Shown: positions 31,549-44,857, counted from the stretch's first letter. The stretch is DNA of 64,000 nt from Escallonia rubra (GCA_033065855.1 JAVXUO010003193.1:141633-205632); one strand, 5' to 3'. Numbers and translations are program-made. Notes: a model not told the origin generated them from the sequence alone.

Positions 31549-32005
31549 CTAGCTGTTTATCGGGATAGGGGGATTCAAGGAAGCAAAAGCAAGAAACTGT
31601 GGACGCACTTCCAGTACATCCGTTTCACGTTGATCCAAGGTCACCCCAAGCATCAATATCACCTTCCTTTGCCCCATCCAAGAGATAATACGATTCTTGA
31701 ACACTGAAACACACCCCATATAGCTAACCCATGCAGGCTTCCCCCAGCCTAAATCAACTTCGGTGAGACCCATGCCACACCAGCTATTGAACACGTAGGC
31801 ATCTCTCCCAGAAGAAGCAAGCGGTCGCTTCGAAGTACCTAGGCTTGGGTACATGCTCACTGGTAGCTATGGCTGTGAGGGCCTCCATAACTGTTGCTTT
31901 GAAGATCCTCTTTGTAACGATCTGCACTTGCGGCTCAAATTTCAGGCCTGCACCCATAGTCAAATATGTTGGGATAGATTCCTTGCGTCTCTGAGGGAAT
32001 AACAA
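31549..32005 (-). pseudogene. BAHD acyltransferase pseudogene (3' part)
   Basis: The minus strand from 32005 reads LFPQRRKESIPTYLTMGAG, then VQIVTKRIFKATVMEALTAI and EATACFFWE. It then jumps, with a change of frame, to AYVFNSWCGMGLTEVDLGWG and FLAFASLNPPIPIN, ending near 31549. These match the intact BAHD protein at 32802-34250 from about residue 227 to 293 and from about 403 to the C-terminus, so about 110 codons are missing in between. The N-terminal half with the HxxxD catalytic motif is absent, so it is non-functional. It lies head to head with the intact gene, about 0.8 kb apart. Confidence 0.9.
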
Positions 32006-32095
32006 CTCACAAGGTGTGAATTAACAATTAACAATAATTCACAAGTTAACATGACAGCTGCATCTTTGCCATTTGGCTCCAAGCTGGGGATCTTG

Positions 32096-32097
<2 letters not shown>

Positions 32098-32135
<38 letters not shown>
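32098..32135. repeat. (AT)n microsatellite
   Basis: Thirty-eight bases of uninterrupted AT repeat between the BAHD pseudogene and the intact BAHD gene. Confidence 0.95.
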
Positions 32136-32136
<1 letters not shown>

Positions 32137-32244
32137 CTCTCCCACTTGCTCAAAACTTGTTGTCTCGAAGCAACACGAATGTCAAAGAAAACGCTGTTCG
32201 TAGAAAGGAGAGATGGTTGGCATCTCCCCTGACGGACGGGAACA

Positions 32245-32394
32245 GCCAAAGACATAATTCTAGCCGCAAAGACCACCTCTACATATAGACGGCACTGAAG
32301 GTGGAATTAACCTCACATCACATAAACTTCACCAGTTGCAGTTGAGCCAAGAGAGAATCCACTCACTTGGTACAGCCAACGACATAATTCTAGC
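32245..32394 (+). repeat. Short direct repeat upstream of the BAHD gene
   Basis: ACAGCCAAnGACATAATTC, continuing TAGCC, occurs at about 32245 and 32371 with one mismatch. Its role is unknown, and it may be a relic of the local BAHD duplication. Confidence 0.6.
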
Positions 32395-32763
32395 CGGCAC
32401 CTTAGAAGCCAAATTGCAGGCGATCACATAAAGATCCCATGTATAAAACCAATTCCACATAAACAATTCCCCTGCGTTACATATATATTCTGTGCCCGGG
32501 TACATGTCTCCAAACATTTTTAGAAGTAAAAACTTGAATGTTGCAAAACCAGTTGACGCTGTGCCTCTGATCTGACATGTGTAGGTACAAATTGAATGGT
32601 CAAGATGGATCATACATCATTTAATTTGAACAGAATGATGTAAATGACAGGGTTAAACCTACACGCCATGTATGTTCGTGAATTTAAAAAAATTATCAAC
32701 TTTGGCCAATTCTACAAGTATATAGTAATAATAAAAAAATCAAAGATGATTCTTGACCCAGTC

Positions 32764-32770
32764 TATAAAT
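32764..32770 (+). promoter_or_regulatory. TATA box of the BAHD gene
   Basis: TATAAAT lies 38 bp before the first ATG of the BAHD frame. That spacing would give a very short 5' leader and supports the first or second in-frame ATG (32802 or 32817) as the start. Confidence 0.5.
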
Positions 32771-32801
32771 GTAGTAGTGATGAGGGTGGTGTTAATGAGC
32801 T

Positions 32802-34250
32802 ATGAAGGAACGAGCTATGACCAAAGAAGGTACAAATGTAGAAGTTGAAGTGATTTCAACTGAAACCATCAAGCCATCTTCACCAACGCCTTCCCACCTC
32901 AAAGCCTACAAGATCTCCTTCCTTGACCAACTAATTGTTCCCGGCCACTATATACCATTCTTCACCTACTACACACCACCCATTAGAGATGCAACCAAAG
33001 CACCAAACTCCATAAGCGGCCAGAAAATACTCAAGGATACGCTCTCGGAAACCTTGACTCGCTTCTATCCGCTGGCAGGGAGGGTGCAAAACCAAAATGA
33101 GTACGTGATCAATTGCAATGACAAGGGAATTGTTTTCTCAACAGCCCGGGTTAATAACTGTGCCATGACAGACTTTCTGTCCAGCAGCCAGCCAAAAGTC
33201 GAGTTCCTTCACCAATTCCTTCCTACGTTGCCACCAGTCACAAAACTCGGGGCGGACAACGATGGTAAGGATGATGACGATCATGATGGACCAGCCCAAC
33301 TAGCCATCCAACTAAACATATTTTCTTGCGGTGGTGTAGCATTATGCGTGTGCTTCAGACATGATATTATCGATGCAACCACCATCAGTGCCTTCCTGAA
33401 CTGTTGGTCTTCTATTATTCTCTCAAAAGATAATACTAAGCACAAAGGAGCTGTATTTACTCCAGATTACTCTGCTCCGTCTTTATTCCCGCAGAGAGGC
33501 AAGGAATCTCTCCCAGCATATTTGACTTTGGGTGCAGGCCGGAAACCTGAGCCCGAAGTGCAGATCGTTACAAAGAGAATCGTCTTCAAAGCAACTGCAG
33601 TGGAGGGCCTCAGAGCCATAGCTGCAAGTGAGCATGTGCCCAAGCCTAGCCGCTTCGAAGCGACCGCTTGCTTCATCTGGAAGCATTGCATGGCAGCTTC
33701 TGGGGCAATACGGGGATCCCAGCTGCCATCTCTCATGTGTTTCCCTGCTGACATAAGGAGACGCATGGTCCCACCGCTCCCACGGTATTCCGTTGGCAAC
33801 ATCCTTTCAATGCTCCTCACAGACAAGTACTGTACCGATGGACCTGCAGAACTAGACGGGTTGGTGAGCCTACTAAGAAAGGCCTTGGAGCGATTTAAGG
33901 ACAAGTTCGTTCCTGGGCTTCAAGGCCCTGAACTGTACGAGGCAGTGTCCCAGTCCACCCAAGAGCTTCATGGATCTGTTTCCACTAGAAATGCTAATCC
34001 CTACGTGTTCAATAGTTGGTGTGATATGGGTCTCAATGAAGTCGATTTAGGGTGGGGGAAGCCTGCATGGGTAAGCTTTATTGGAGGTCCTTCACGGTTC
34101 AAGAATGTTACCTTTCTCTTTGATGGGGCAAAGGAAGGCGATATTGATGCTTGGGTGACTTTGGATCAACGTGAAATGGAAGTACTAGAAGAGAATCTGG
34201 AATTTCTTGCTTTCGCTTCCTTGAATCCCCCTATCATGATAAACACCTAG
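32802..34250 (+). CDS. BAHD acyltransferase, vinorine synthase-like (482 aa)
   Basis: A cytosolic BAHD-family enzyme, which transfers an acyl group from acyl-CoA to the hydroxyl or amine of a plant specialised metabolite; substrate cannot be told from sequence. The single uninterrupted frame has both family hallmarks: HxxxD as H187-DII-D191 (catalytic base) and the structural DFGWG motif as DLGWG at 415-419. The N-terminus (SPTPSHLKAYKISFLDQL, FYPLAGRV) is typical of the vinorine synthase-like clade. At 482 residues it is slightly long for the family (about 430-460). The excess is an N-terminal extension (M6 at 32817 is an alternative start) and an acidic insert GADNDGKDDDDHDGP around residues 148-162. 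A broken paralogue lies head to head upstream, so this is a small local BAHD family. Confidence 0.93.
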   Translation: MKERAMTKEGTNVEVEVISTETIKPSSPTPSHLKAYKISFLDQLIVPGHYIPFFTYYTPPIRDATKAPNSISGQKILKDTLSETLTRFYPLAGRVQNQNEYVINCNDKGIVFSTARVNNCAMTDFLSSSQPKVEFLHQFLPTLPPVTKLGADNDGKDDDDHDGPAQLAIQLNIFSCGGVALCVCFRHDIIDATTISAFLNCWSSIILSKDNTKHKGAVFTPDYSAPSLFPQRGKESLPAYLTLGAGRKPEPEVQIVTKRIVFKATAVEGLRAIAASEHVPKPSRFEATACFIWKHCMAASGAIRGSQLPSLMCFPADIRRRMVPPLPRYSVGNILSMLLTDKYCTDGPAELDGLVSLLRKALERFKDKFVPGLQGPELYEAVSQSTQELHGSVSTRNANPYVFNSWCDMGLNEVDLGWGKPAWVSFIGGPSRFKNVTFLFDGAKEGDIDAWVTLDQREMEVLEENLEFLAFASLNPPIMINT

Positions 34251-34908
34251 CAATATTTCAATCATGCACCAAAACTGGATACTTCAAGGATCGAAGAAGA
34301 ATTTCTAAAGAGAACGAAACTGGGGTCTCTCGACTTTTGGGGTCTCTCGACTAAAGTCAGCTACACAATTTCATTAACTCCGAAATAGCCCATCAGGTCA
34401 ACAAACTCCAACTTTCAATAATTCTGAAACAGTCCGATAACTGAACAACCCTCCCTCACCAATTTGGTTGCAAAGACAACCTATTTTTATGACAGATATA
34501 ACTCATTAAATATATCAAATTAGCAGTATCCCGAACTGCTACACTGCATTCTATGTTTTTTTAAACTAACATATCCGCATATCCACACTATTTCCGAAGT
34601 CCATACATCCTACTATACGAATTACGTCCATGTATCAAGTCCTTTTTAGAAACATTTTGTTTCTGAGAAAAAGGTGTTTGTCTTAAAATTAAAGAGGAAA
34701 GAGGTGTTTGTCTTAATATTAAAAATCATTTTATGCAAGTGACTGTTTTTGGAACCAATTCTGTTGGAATTGAAATTTGAACAAAATGTGGAAAGTTATT
34801 AGAATTTAAATGATTCTAATTTTCCTATTTGGGACAAAAAGGAATTCAAATCCACTAAATTATATCTCTTGTTTGGAAGAAATAAAAATTGAGAAGGAAA
34901 TTGTCCTT
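34251..34908. other. BAHD 3' flank, no gene seen
   Basis: AT-rich sequence after the BAHD stop. It has a 14-bp direct repeat GGGGTCTCTCGACT at about 34323 and 34339, and a local repeat of GAGGTGTTTGTCTTAA-like sequence near 34670-34720. No open frame or element boundary is recognised. Confidence 0.5.
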
Positions 34909-37900
34909 TTGACAATTACATCCTTTTAAGACTTCTGATGTTAAAAACACTAATTACCGCAAGTTTTAGCATGGTCTTAAGCCAAAAAGAAAAAAAAGAA
35001 AATTTGTTATGAAGGGCCAAAATGATACCCAAAACAAATTTAATACCAGAAAAACTTTAACCACCCAAACAAAACTAAAATCAAATCAAATCAAATCTCA
35101 TAAAACAATAGATGGCACAAGATTCAACCCATGTCTTTATCTAAACATCATAGATGAACTTAAAAACAAGAAACTTTTAAACTACTTCATTTCTATCTGG
35201 GATGATTATTTATCCCCAAAGGTAACCGATTAATACGCATATCAAGCGGACATCTAAAAAACCCTTCTGCAGGTGTTTGGTTAGAGATGAAAAAATCATA
35301 AACAGCTTACCTTGTACAGTGATAGCTCTATCAGGTGCAATTGCAATTTCTGTCATGGATGTAGGATGACTGATATATTTTGGTTCAGCTCATCAGAATC
35401 GACTTAACAAGTGGTGTTCGTTTCATTCCTTATATAAGTGTCATGTATCAATTTCATTGCTTAAAGGGGACATTTACATCAGAGACCCCTATGGCTTAAA
35501 ATTCATGGTTGCACCCCTCAATCCACTCAACACTCCAACCACCCCACCCCTACCCCACCACATTTTGCATCGTCTTTCGCTAGAATATGCCCCACTACAC
35601 CGGAAAATACATGTCCTCCATTTGCAGTTGGCTCCTTTAGTTTTGTCGCAAGCAAAAATGGAGAAATGGGGCCAGAGATGATGATGGGCGACGGCGTGGC
35701 GATGCAAATCTCAATAGTGGGCAGCAGCAAAGGCGTGAACGTTGGTTGTGATGACCATGATATATATGGGTCGCGACATGTGCCCGTGTATGCGTGCAAA
35801 AGTCACATGAGTTTGTGTATGCAAGCAAAAGCCACATGAGTTTGTGTGAGTACGCAGTATGCAGTTGCGGTGGTGCAACAATGGTGTCCGTGTGGGCTGT
35901 TGCGAGGAGGATGTGAGGGTGGTTGGCTACAGTAGCAATGGTCGGGTTGTGTAAAGGTCACGGTAGTCGGTTAACTAAGTGAAGGACGTGATAGTGGTGG
36001 GCCGTGGTAGTTGGCTGCGGCCATTTTGTGAAGGTGAGTGGTGGTGGTGGCGGTGGCAGTGATGCGCTGCGGTGGTAGTGTGTGGGGGTGAAGATGGAGG
36101 GGTCAAAATAATCTGACTCACAAAATAGACACATGGCAACTTTTACTACTAGTGCAAATTTTTCCCAATGGAATTGGAAAAAATGGAGATACTTTCAAGA
36201 GTGAAACGAAGACTTTGAACACTTGCCATCGATATTTTGTAGGCTCATAGGCATGCGTCTTAAAATTTAACTGGTAAATAGCACCAAAGCTAGGGGCGTA
36301 TCCCGTTACATTAAGCATGAAATTGTAAAACTAAACAGCCCAACACTATCCAATTCAAAAACCCTCGCAGGAGACCATGAAAAGATTCCTCAGCGCAAAA
36401 AAATCACTGCAACATTTGCCCTAATACAGGTAACTACAAGGAAAGAGTGCAGAAACATACTATGCCCAAGTAAAAGTGATAAGATACAAATTTACCGATT
36501 AATAAGTGATCAAAAGCGAGCCTTCCGTTTGCGTGCGGTGTATTTTGTATCTGCAGGGACAACATTCCCCTTTTTTCTCATCTGTTCTTTCTTCTTAAGC
36601 ACCCATCCTCGTCCTTTCCCTTTCTTGTTAACCTTTTGCCTTTTCCTTGGTCTATGCCTGTCCGAAACACAAACCTACAGGAAGAAAAGTTCTTAGCTTT
36701 TTAAATAACTTATGCAAGCCTAATGACAGCTAAAAGACACTGGTTTTTCTGATTTTAGGTCCTGAAATGCAAATTGCCATTAATCATCACAAGAGAACTC
36801 ACTGTCTGATTTTCTTCATCTTCACTACTCTCATTATCAGAACTTTCTTCATCTTCAACTTTTCCATTTGGCGTCGTACTGCTCAGTGATGGTGGACCAC
36901 AAGTGAGCACCAGGTATTCTTTTCTCTTCTTGGAACTGTTACAGAAAACGTCACCCATTAGCATACTGAACGAGTTCGGCAGAGGATAATAAGCTCCTAA
37001 AAGTTAACCTACGATGTCGTCCGTACTAAAAAAGTTAATTTCCTGGATCGGCCATTGTAAGTAGTCACATCACATATGGCCAATCATCCAAATTTCTCAA
37101 ATAAGGGCTCCCTATGATTATGGCAAAGATACAGGGCAACTCTTCATGATATATTATTCGTCTCAAAATTTAAGTGACGGCGTCTCTAATCTCACACGAA
37201 ACAATGTCAAACAAGCATAAAGCGAAAAAGGAAACTCGTGGGCATGTACACGGCATGTGCATATAAAATGATTAAGACAAAACATATATTCATGTCATAA
37301 TGTATTCCGGAATAGAAAAAAGGCGCCATGGCTTTGCATACCTGTGGGGGTAGTCGACAACTACACCACCAGCAAATCCAGCGCGCATAGCAAAACCAAG
37401 AATTAACTCGCGCTGGGCAATATTTTCAGGATAGACTTGAAAAACTGCTCTTGCTCCCCTTGCCAAACATCTATATAGTGACCCAAAGAAAGCCCTGCAA
37501 CACATTGTGTGCCAAACAAGTTGAATTCTCAGTCCATCACGAGAGTGCATGACAGTCAAGAAGTGAAAGCTCAAAAAGTGTGAATCTCGTCTCAAACATA
37601 CTTCAGTCTTAGCCGAGGCTCATGAGAAGACTTGTCAGCATTGCAAAGCCACTGCCTCATCAATCAAATTGTAAAACAGGAAAATCGTTAGAAGAGGAAT
37701 GCCTAGCTCTAAAACTGCTCTCTAGACGCTAATGATAAACGGTCAGGATAGCAGATCTAGACTTGCATATCTAAAAGTAAAGCAATTTTTACATGAATAT
37801 AACTAAGCAGAACATTAACCCAATATGCGGTAAAAAAGCTTGGGGACTAGGGCAGCCTGAGCAAACTCCTCAAGCTTTTTGGCACCAAGTAAAAGGTGAA

Positions 37901-39534
37901 ACAGGCGAGAGCAACCTCATACAGGTTTGTGGAGGATTAGACCAGAACACAACCTTGCCCCTAAGTCAAAATGACGCAATCTCACCACTGCACCAAGGCT
38001 CACCCACTCTCTGGATCCCAACAACAAGATCTTTAGCAAAGTAAAGCACAAATTATATATGCACATCAAGTGCTAAAGCTGGTTACGGCTTACATTCTGA
38101 CCTGTGATTCTCATATAACTGTGGTAATTAACAAAATACTGGAGTGTGTGGAGTAAGGGGACACAATCTGGTGAACAGACTGCAACTAAATCAACTCAAT
38201 TTTCTCTAATATAAGATATAGAGTTCCTATATCACAGAATTATAACAAAATTTCGGAAATACAATACTAACGGTACTTTGAAATTTTTTAGAATAAGCAT
38301 GAACATTTGGAACACGATTTCCGATTTTACTTGGAGCTCCCTACAAAGAAGCAGATTTAATACACACCACAAAAACTTTTGAATATGCGACCTAAGACCA
38401 AATGTCCAAGCAGGCTAAATTTTGAAGATTCACATTTCATTCTATCTCAGCAATGCCATAAAGTTGCTTCATGGTGATATAATGTCATGATGTTGCAAGC
38501 AAAGATCATGTTCTGTTATATCGTACAAGCGCACAGCAGAAGTCAAACTCAATCCAGCCAAAGTATTAGCGCATTTATTTAGCACTTTGCTTGAGCCAAC
38601 TCAAATATTTTCAGTCAAATTCTGCCATGTATTCCATGCCAAGTGTTTTATCACAACAAGTTTACAACAAACAAAGCCCTAAAAAAGAGGACTAGTAACC
38701 ACTTATACAAGCAGGGTATAGTAAAACAAAACAAATGAGTTACGAAAAGCTGCCCTCCTTCCACTACATCTCTTCACAAATGCCTAATTATATGAAACTC
38801 TAGTAGTAATCTTCAACCCCCTCCTAAGGTGTAACCGCAGCACCCACCTGCACCCCCTCGAACCCCAAAAAAAAAGCCAATAAAGAGGGCAGAGAAGCCC
38901 TCCAAGTAACCCTTATCTGCTGACTGCCTCCATTACAAATCAAAAGAAGAAAAAGAGGGTCTCCTATTCTATTTCCTATCGAGAAAGAAACCCCCTGGTG
39001 TGCAAGGATTGCAGAAACTAGACATACCATTTTTCAATAAATAAATGTCATACTTTCAAATGCACATGCAACCAACAACTTTCTCATTACTAAGCAGCAA
39101 GATCTCACCTCCTGCAGTTCAAAATCCAAAAAAGAGGAACCTTTTCTATATCGTTAACAGAAAGAATTATTTTATACATTTTCACATTCAGTGGGCAGAG
39201 GAGAGCTTCTCTCTCTGGTTCCAGAGAGAGAAACTCTCCTTAGGATTTTCTTGCTGCTTTCTTAGCCCCTCAGCCACCTCTCCACCAACCCCCCTCCTCT
39301 TCTCCACTCCCCCTCCTTCTCCCACTGCCTCATACACCTCCTTAGCCTCGAGTAATCCTCCTAGTTTTGTACATCACAATTATTTAGAGTGTTTCGTGTC
39401 AGCTTTATGACGTCTAGTAGGTTTTTGGGTTGCCAGTGGTCTGAGACGAACTCCAATGCCTCTCATCTCAAAGTTGGTGGGCGTTCATGGAGGAAGCCTA
39501 AATTTGTCGCAGACCGTCATCCTCAAGCCTTGTT
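34909..39534 (+). repeat. Segmental duplication copy B (parent of copy A)
   Basis: Matches 16648-19652 in direct orientation except for the two blocks missing in copy A. It spans the 3' flank of BUD23, exons 9, 8, 7 and 6, and the proximal part of intron 5. The 34.9-36.2 kb part is non-coding (GT-rich near 35.9-36.1 kb); a 74-codon frame near 35.0 kb is also open in copy A but has no recognisable domain. Confidence 0.9.
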
Positions 39535-42500
39535 TGCTGAGATTTGCAGCAGATGTGGTCTCCATAGGTGAAAACTTTGGCTCCTCTCGTCTCAGATTTG
39601 GTGGGTTTTCATGGAGAGAAGCCTTAGTTTTATCGGGGTAAGTTCCAAATCAGTGCATTTCTGTCCGGATCTCGCCATATTTCATGGCTCTATCCTTGTT
39701 GCATTGTGTAAATTGGTTAATCAGATCTGGTTTTAATCACCCTATTTTGCAAACTTTTTGGCAAATCAGATCGATTATTACAGATTAAAACTAACAACTT
39801 AATTTGAGCAACAGTTCTTTAGCAGATCAGATCGAGGGTACTTTCAGGGACAAGATTATGGTTCAGTTAGTGGGTGTAAATGATTTGTGAATCTCATCTA
39901 TCAAGTGAAATTCTTGAGATTTATAGATTGTTACAGATGCTAGAGTTTGGATCAAACCAGAGGTGCACACCTTCTATTCTGCCTTCATTGTGGGAGAAAA
40001 GTGGTTTGTAGGGCCACAGCAATGGAGTCTGAGGATGTGTTGGTCCACTTGGATCTTGGGTTATCCAACGCTAACTAAGATTTATTGGGCTGCATTCTGG
40101 AGCTGTGATACAAGGACTTGTGTGGTTCACGATGAGATGGGGATATAGAAATTGCATTGTTTGTACCTAGTATTTTTCTTGGAGTGAGTAGCGGTATGCC
40201 GGTATCACAAGCATGGTGCAAATCGAGTTTGAGGGCTTGTTAATGGTGCATTCCATCCAGAATCCTATGCAGATTGTCCTAGGGTGATGGCCAAGCAAGC
40301 TTGTGAATTGGCATTTGTGCATCGATATCTAGGTTGTTTAACTGTCTTTCTTCAGTTAGAATGTCGTGGCTTTGTTCTAAAGTTCTAGATTTTGTTGCGC
40401 AAATTAGCTGGAGCTTCTTATCGCTTGTAATTGTTAGAGCTTTAGCCGAATAAGGACCTTTACCAACAAAAAGAAAAAAGAAAAGAAAAGCTAGTTTTGC
40501 AGTAAATGTTGGACCCTGGGCACTGGCATCATATATAGACCTTCCAACAGTCATTCTGGAGTTGGATGTGTACAGAAACCATGGTACTACAACATCTGGT
40601 TGATCTGATACCAACTGAATCTTTTACAAACACTACTCAAAGCTATACTTAGCATAGAAAGGCCTCTTTCTAGTTCAAAATTTAGGGACCGTAGAGATTG
40701 TTTCCCCACCCACAAAGTGATACTTAAATGAAAATTTCTTTAAAGATACTAGAGCATTTCAAACCGAGTAAGTGTTTAGAAATACTAGAGCATTTCAAAG
40801 CTGGAAACTGTAAATTTTCTTCAAAATACTAGAGCATTTCAAACCCACTAGGTTTCTCAATCTGTCTACCACAATAACGAAATAGGAATATACCATATCA
40901 TATGCCAACACTCAGAAGCAGGACACTTCGGAAAGGCGACATTGGTGTTCTGGCATGTAGCAATTAAAAACACTTCATAGAAACTGTTGGAAACGTCTCA
41001 GACACCTCTTCTCGGTGTTTAAATTTATATGTACAACCCAAAAGTTCAATCACCTGACAAAAACTTCTTTGATACTCGCCGAAAGGTGACCAAAGACAAT
41101 TGGATTTCTGTACATAATTTGTTCAAGCAAGAAAAGAAAAGAAATTGTCCAGAAAAAATGGAAAGAACAAATTTATTACAAACGTAACGAAGGAGGGCTT
41201 CAATAACAGTGTGTTCACAGAGAAAATAACCGTAAACACATTGCATTTGATTGAGGAGAAGGCTAGCTACATACCATTTTTAGAAAACATGTAGGAAAGA
41301 GAGGTAAGAAAAAGAAAAAAGACAAACAAAACACACCTGAACAGCCGATATACTGATGGCACCATCAATAACTCCAGGTCGAAGTCCTAAGCCCTAGCAA
41401 ATGCAAACATACAATTACATTCTCATAACTATCATATGAGAGCAGAAAGTGTTCTCATATTTTTTTGCATGCATTGTAATAGAAGAACAACTAATCCGAA
41501 TGGTACTTCATACGATTGATCGCAAATATCACCTATACAGTTCTGACAAGATTTCAGATTTCTCTTTTATATGAATATTAATTGGTGAGATGGGTTTTTT
41601 TCCCTGAAAGACTTCACATGGTATTACAAGTTGCGCGTAAAGAATCCATTATCTGCTGATCATAAGTGAGCATATTCAACATATTGAATTTATGGCATGA
41701 AAGCAAATGAGTCAACTCTGTTCTCTCCCCTTATTTTCCTCCTAATCATGTTAGAAACATAGCACTAGCAGCCAGTTTAGGCAAAGCAAGTCACACCTTA
41801 TAAACTGAAAAGTTCTTCAACAAAGTGACAATCTTATAAGGAGCAGTAAAGAAATATTTGGGAATCTTCCAGAAGCGCAATTTTTTCTTTTGGGAAACTC
41901 TAAATCCCCACCCTCATATGTTTATTCACACCTCATTACATAAAAACTTCGCTACTGCACTTTTCAACGACAAGTGAAGTATGGCAAGCATAACAGTGAT
42001 AACACGGTGGAGTTAGACTTTCCTTTTCATTTTTGTTTCTGTAGCTGTATGGAGACACTACCTGAGATACTAGGAAGAATGTTCCGTCAAATCTTCAAGC
42101 ATGTATGTTCTGTGTTATGAAGATGATGTACCAAGTACCATCATACATCAGAAAATGTTTCCCAAGTTCATAATTTCATGATGGGCTAACAGTAAAAACT
42201 GCATTTGACTGATCATGCCAACTCCACCAACTAAATTAGAGGGACATGAGGAGCATATTTATCGACGCTGCTGTCCCATGTTGGTTTTTCATCTTTTTCC
42301 TTTAGCATTGTGACTTGGGATTCGACAGCCTTATTAGAAAACCCTCAGATGAAGACCTATCTGCATATCTTCCACACGTAGACAAGCCCATGACATTTCA
42401 ATTGGGAAGCACATTTGAAGTAGAAAAGGCCCCAGAGGGCAGCAAAGCTGTAAACACTAGCTGTATAGAAAGTGAAGGAGGTAGCAAAATTAAGTACAAA

Positions 42501-44486
42501 ATAAAACCCCAAAGGCAACTTTATCGGATAAAAAACAAATGAGGCAACCATAAATATCTGAGCCAAATCCCGAATATGAACTCGCCGACATATAAAAGAT
42601 GCTGTAGTCGATTTTCAGAAATTCTCTTCGAACCAGAAACAAAAGAGAAGAAGAAGGCTCAAGAACAATGCTTGAAGCTGAAAACATTACACCAAAATCA
42701 GCAGTTGAAGTGCAGATCAATGGTATCCACTGGCTATAATCTTCAATCGGCTCATTACCCATTTATATACCAAGAGGCAACAAATACACTTTCAGGGACT
42801 GAACATTACCATATTTAGCTTCCACATAATATACAAACTAAAAGACCAGCATATTCCAATCAAAAGTTTGAGGTAAGGTACCTGACCCATGTCGCCAAGC
42901 ATAAGGTCCCCATCAACCTCCCGCTCCAAGGCAATGTCTAGCATCAAAACTTGTTGTTAAACAAACATCTATACGTATATACATGCACAGAAATATATAG
43001 AGAGAGGGGGAGGGGGAGAGATAGTTATAATGACGCTTAATCTTCAAGCTAATATAAACTAGAAAATTCGCATACTAAGCATCGACTGCGCTATATCTAA
43101 TCCAATCCACTGGTGCCCATGCTCAGACAACGTCTCACCACTAAGCCCTGATCCACAACCTATAAAACACAAAAAAAATTCCAGATTCCCTGTTAATTTC
43201 TTTCCGGGAAGGCACGGCTTTTGCACAGCCACTAAATTACCTAGAAAGAAACCAAAGTGAATAGCATTATTTAAGGCCTAAAAGGCAATACTTGTGATAT
43301 ACCAAGACCATGACTCAATAAATGAGCTAATAACAAACTATTTACGTTACTTTGGAGCTCTATTGATAGCTCTAGCCTCTTTGTTTTAGTGGTCACGTTC
43401 TCGAAACACAATAAAATCGTCAATTACATTTGATTTTCCCCTTCAACCGTCTGCGGGTCTAGGATATAACTTTGCACTCAATAATGAAGAATGACGATAA
43501 TCAGGACTCATTAAAAAAATCAAAATCCACTCGTGGAAAAATCCCTTAGTATCATGTAAACACTGAATCAAACTCAAATAGCAATAGCAGATTGTATTCG
43601 AATCGTTTGAACAATTCAAGCTATGACAAAAACAATGAGAAAAGTCGGCGCTTACATGTACCAAATCTATCCTAGGAACAAGCAAAAGTCAGATGGGGAC
43701 AATCTAATGGAACCGAGAGAGTACTAAACTATGTTTTGTCTACACCAACTAAGATACTAGTAACTCTTTACTTGGAAGAAAAAGAATGCTAAAATTACTC
43801 GTCTGAGTCTATCGAGTACCCCATTTTATGCCAAAATTCAAATCACCCACATAGCTTATTAACTACATGGAAAAAAAGTTTCAACTTCAGCCGTCACACA
43901 CTAATAACAAGACTGCAGAGAAATTCAATAGTCTAAGTACTTTTGCGACAAAATTCATATGCCTACAAACACACACCCCATATACATATCAGGAAGCACA
44001 CTTTAAGTCAAAATTCAAATGACCCATATAACTTATCAGCAAAATCTCGATTTTGTTGTCAGAGTCAAACTATATTTGCTACAAATTTCCTTAGCGTAAG
44101 GACACAAACAGAAACACGGAAACACGCACGCACGCCCACACACACACACACACTCTACACAGAGGGAGAGAAATGAGAATTACCAACGTCAAGGAGTAAT
44201 CTTGGGACACCATCATCAGGTAAAGCAAGAAGCTCCATTGCTCTCTCTGAAAGTTGCGCCTTTTTTGTTTCACACAGACACGCACAACAAAAAAGTAAAT
44301 AAAAGCAAAGTTGCAAGTAAAGGGGCATAACAGAGAGAGATGCCAAAGTATATGGATACACAAAATCAGACAGTGTGTTTGTACCTGGATATCGATGATA
44401 CGAGAGGAGGAAGTGTACTTGCGGGCTTCGGCGTCGTCGTAGAATATCTCCGGCGGCGCCTGTAGCTCTGGCCTCGACGTCGACAT
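36510..44486 (-). CDS. 18S rRNA (guanine-N7) methyltransferase, BUD23/RID2-type (nine exons, 291 aa)
   Basis: An S-adenosylmethionine-dependent enzyme that methylates a guanine of 18S rRNA and supports 40S subunit maturation in the nucleus (yeast Bud23, human WBSCR22, Arabidopsis RID2). Coding exons on the minus strand: 44385-44486, 44184-44259, 43076-43159, 42882-42937, 41337-41393, 37602-37651, 37342-37494, 36803-36935 and 36510-36674. All introns are GT-AG and phases join cleanly to 292 codons including TGA. The protein starts [21 protein letters not shown] motif I is DVGCGSG at residues 58-64, followed by [43 protein letters not shown] and [19 protein letters not shown]. An acidic stretch ([13 protein letters not shown]) precedes a very basic C-terminus ending ARKRKARF, both typical of the family. 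Intron 5 (3.7 kb) carries duplicated sequence. The terminal exons have a truncated copy near 18 kb. Confidence 0.95.
40746..40848 (+). repeat. Three direct repeats in BUD23 intron 5
   Basis: ATACTAGAGCATTTCAAA occurs three times, at about 40746, 40784 and 40831. It is a small local duplication with no evident function. Confidence 0.75.
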
Positions 44487-44511
44487 CTTGATATTTTGGG
44501 AAAGATTGGAA

Positions 44512-44519
44512 AAACCCTA
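44512..44519 (+). promoter_or_regulatory. Telo-box in the BUD23 5' leader/promoter
   Basis: AAACCCTA lies 26 bp before the BUD23 start codon (the gene is on the minus strand). Telo-boxes are known to be enriched in plant ribosomal-protein and ribosome-biogenesis gene promoters, which fits the product. Confidence 0.55.
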
Positions 44520-44857
44520 AAACCTTCAAGCCCTCTCGAATTGAACTACAGCTTCACGATGTCCGTGTGTGAAGGCCGTGTGACATATAATTTGGCATGA
44601 AATTATGTCTTCGAGTATTTACAGTTCTCACCCACTTGAAAAGGTAATTTAGCACGTTAAACTTAAGTTGACATATCATACTACCTTGCACTAAATTATA
44701 TACAATTAAAAAAAAAATTACCCACACGAAGAAAACGATCGCCAAAATCTTACGCTTTTCGCAAGCGAAAGCGAGCTTGGATTCTAGTTTTCCTATGCAA
44801 TTTTATTATTTTGCGGTGTTTTTAAATCACAGAGAGAACCACTCAACTACCGACGCG

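Noticed and set aside
33467..33904. 145-codon minus-strand frame
   Set aside because: Antisense shadow of the BAHD acyltransferase coding sequence, which has clear catalytic motifs.
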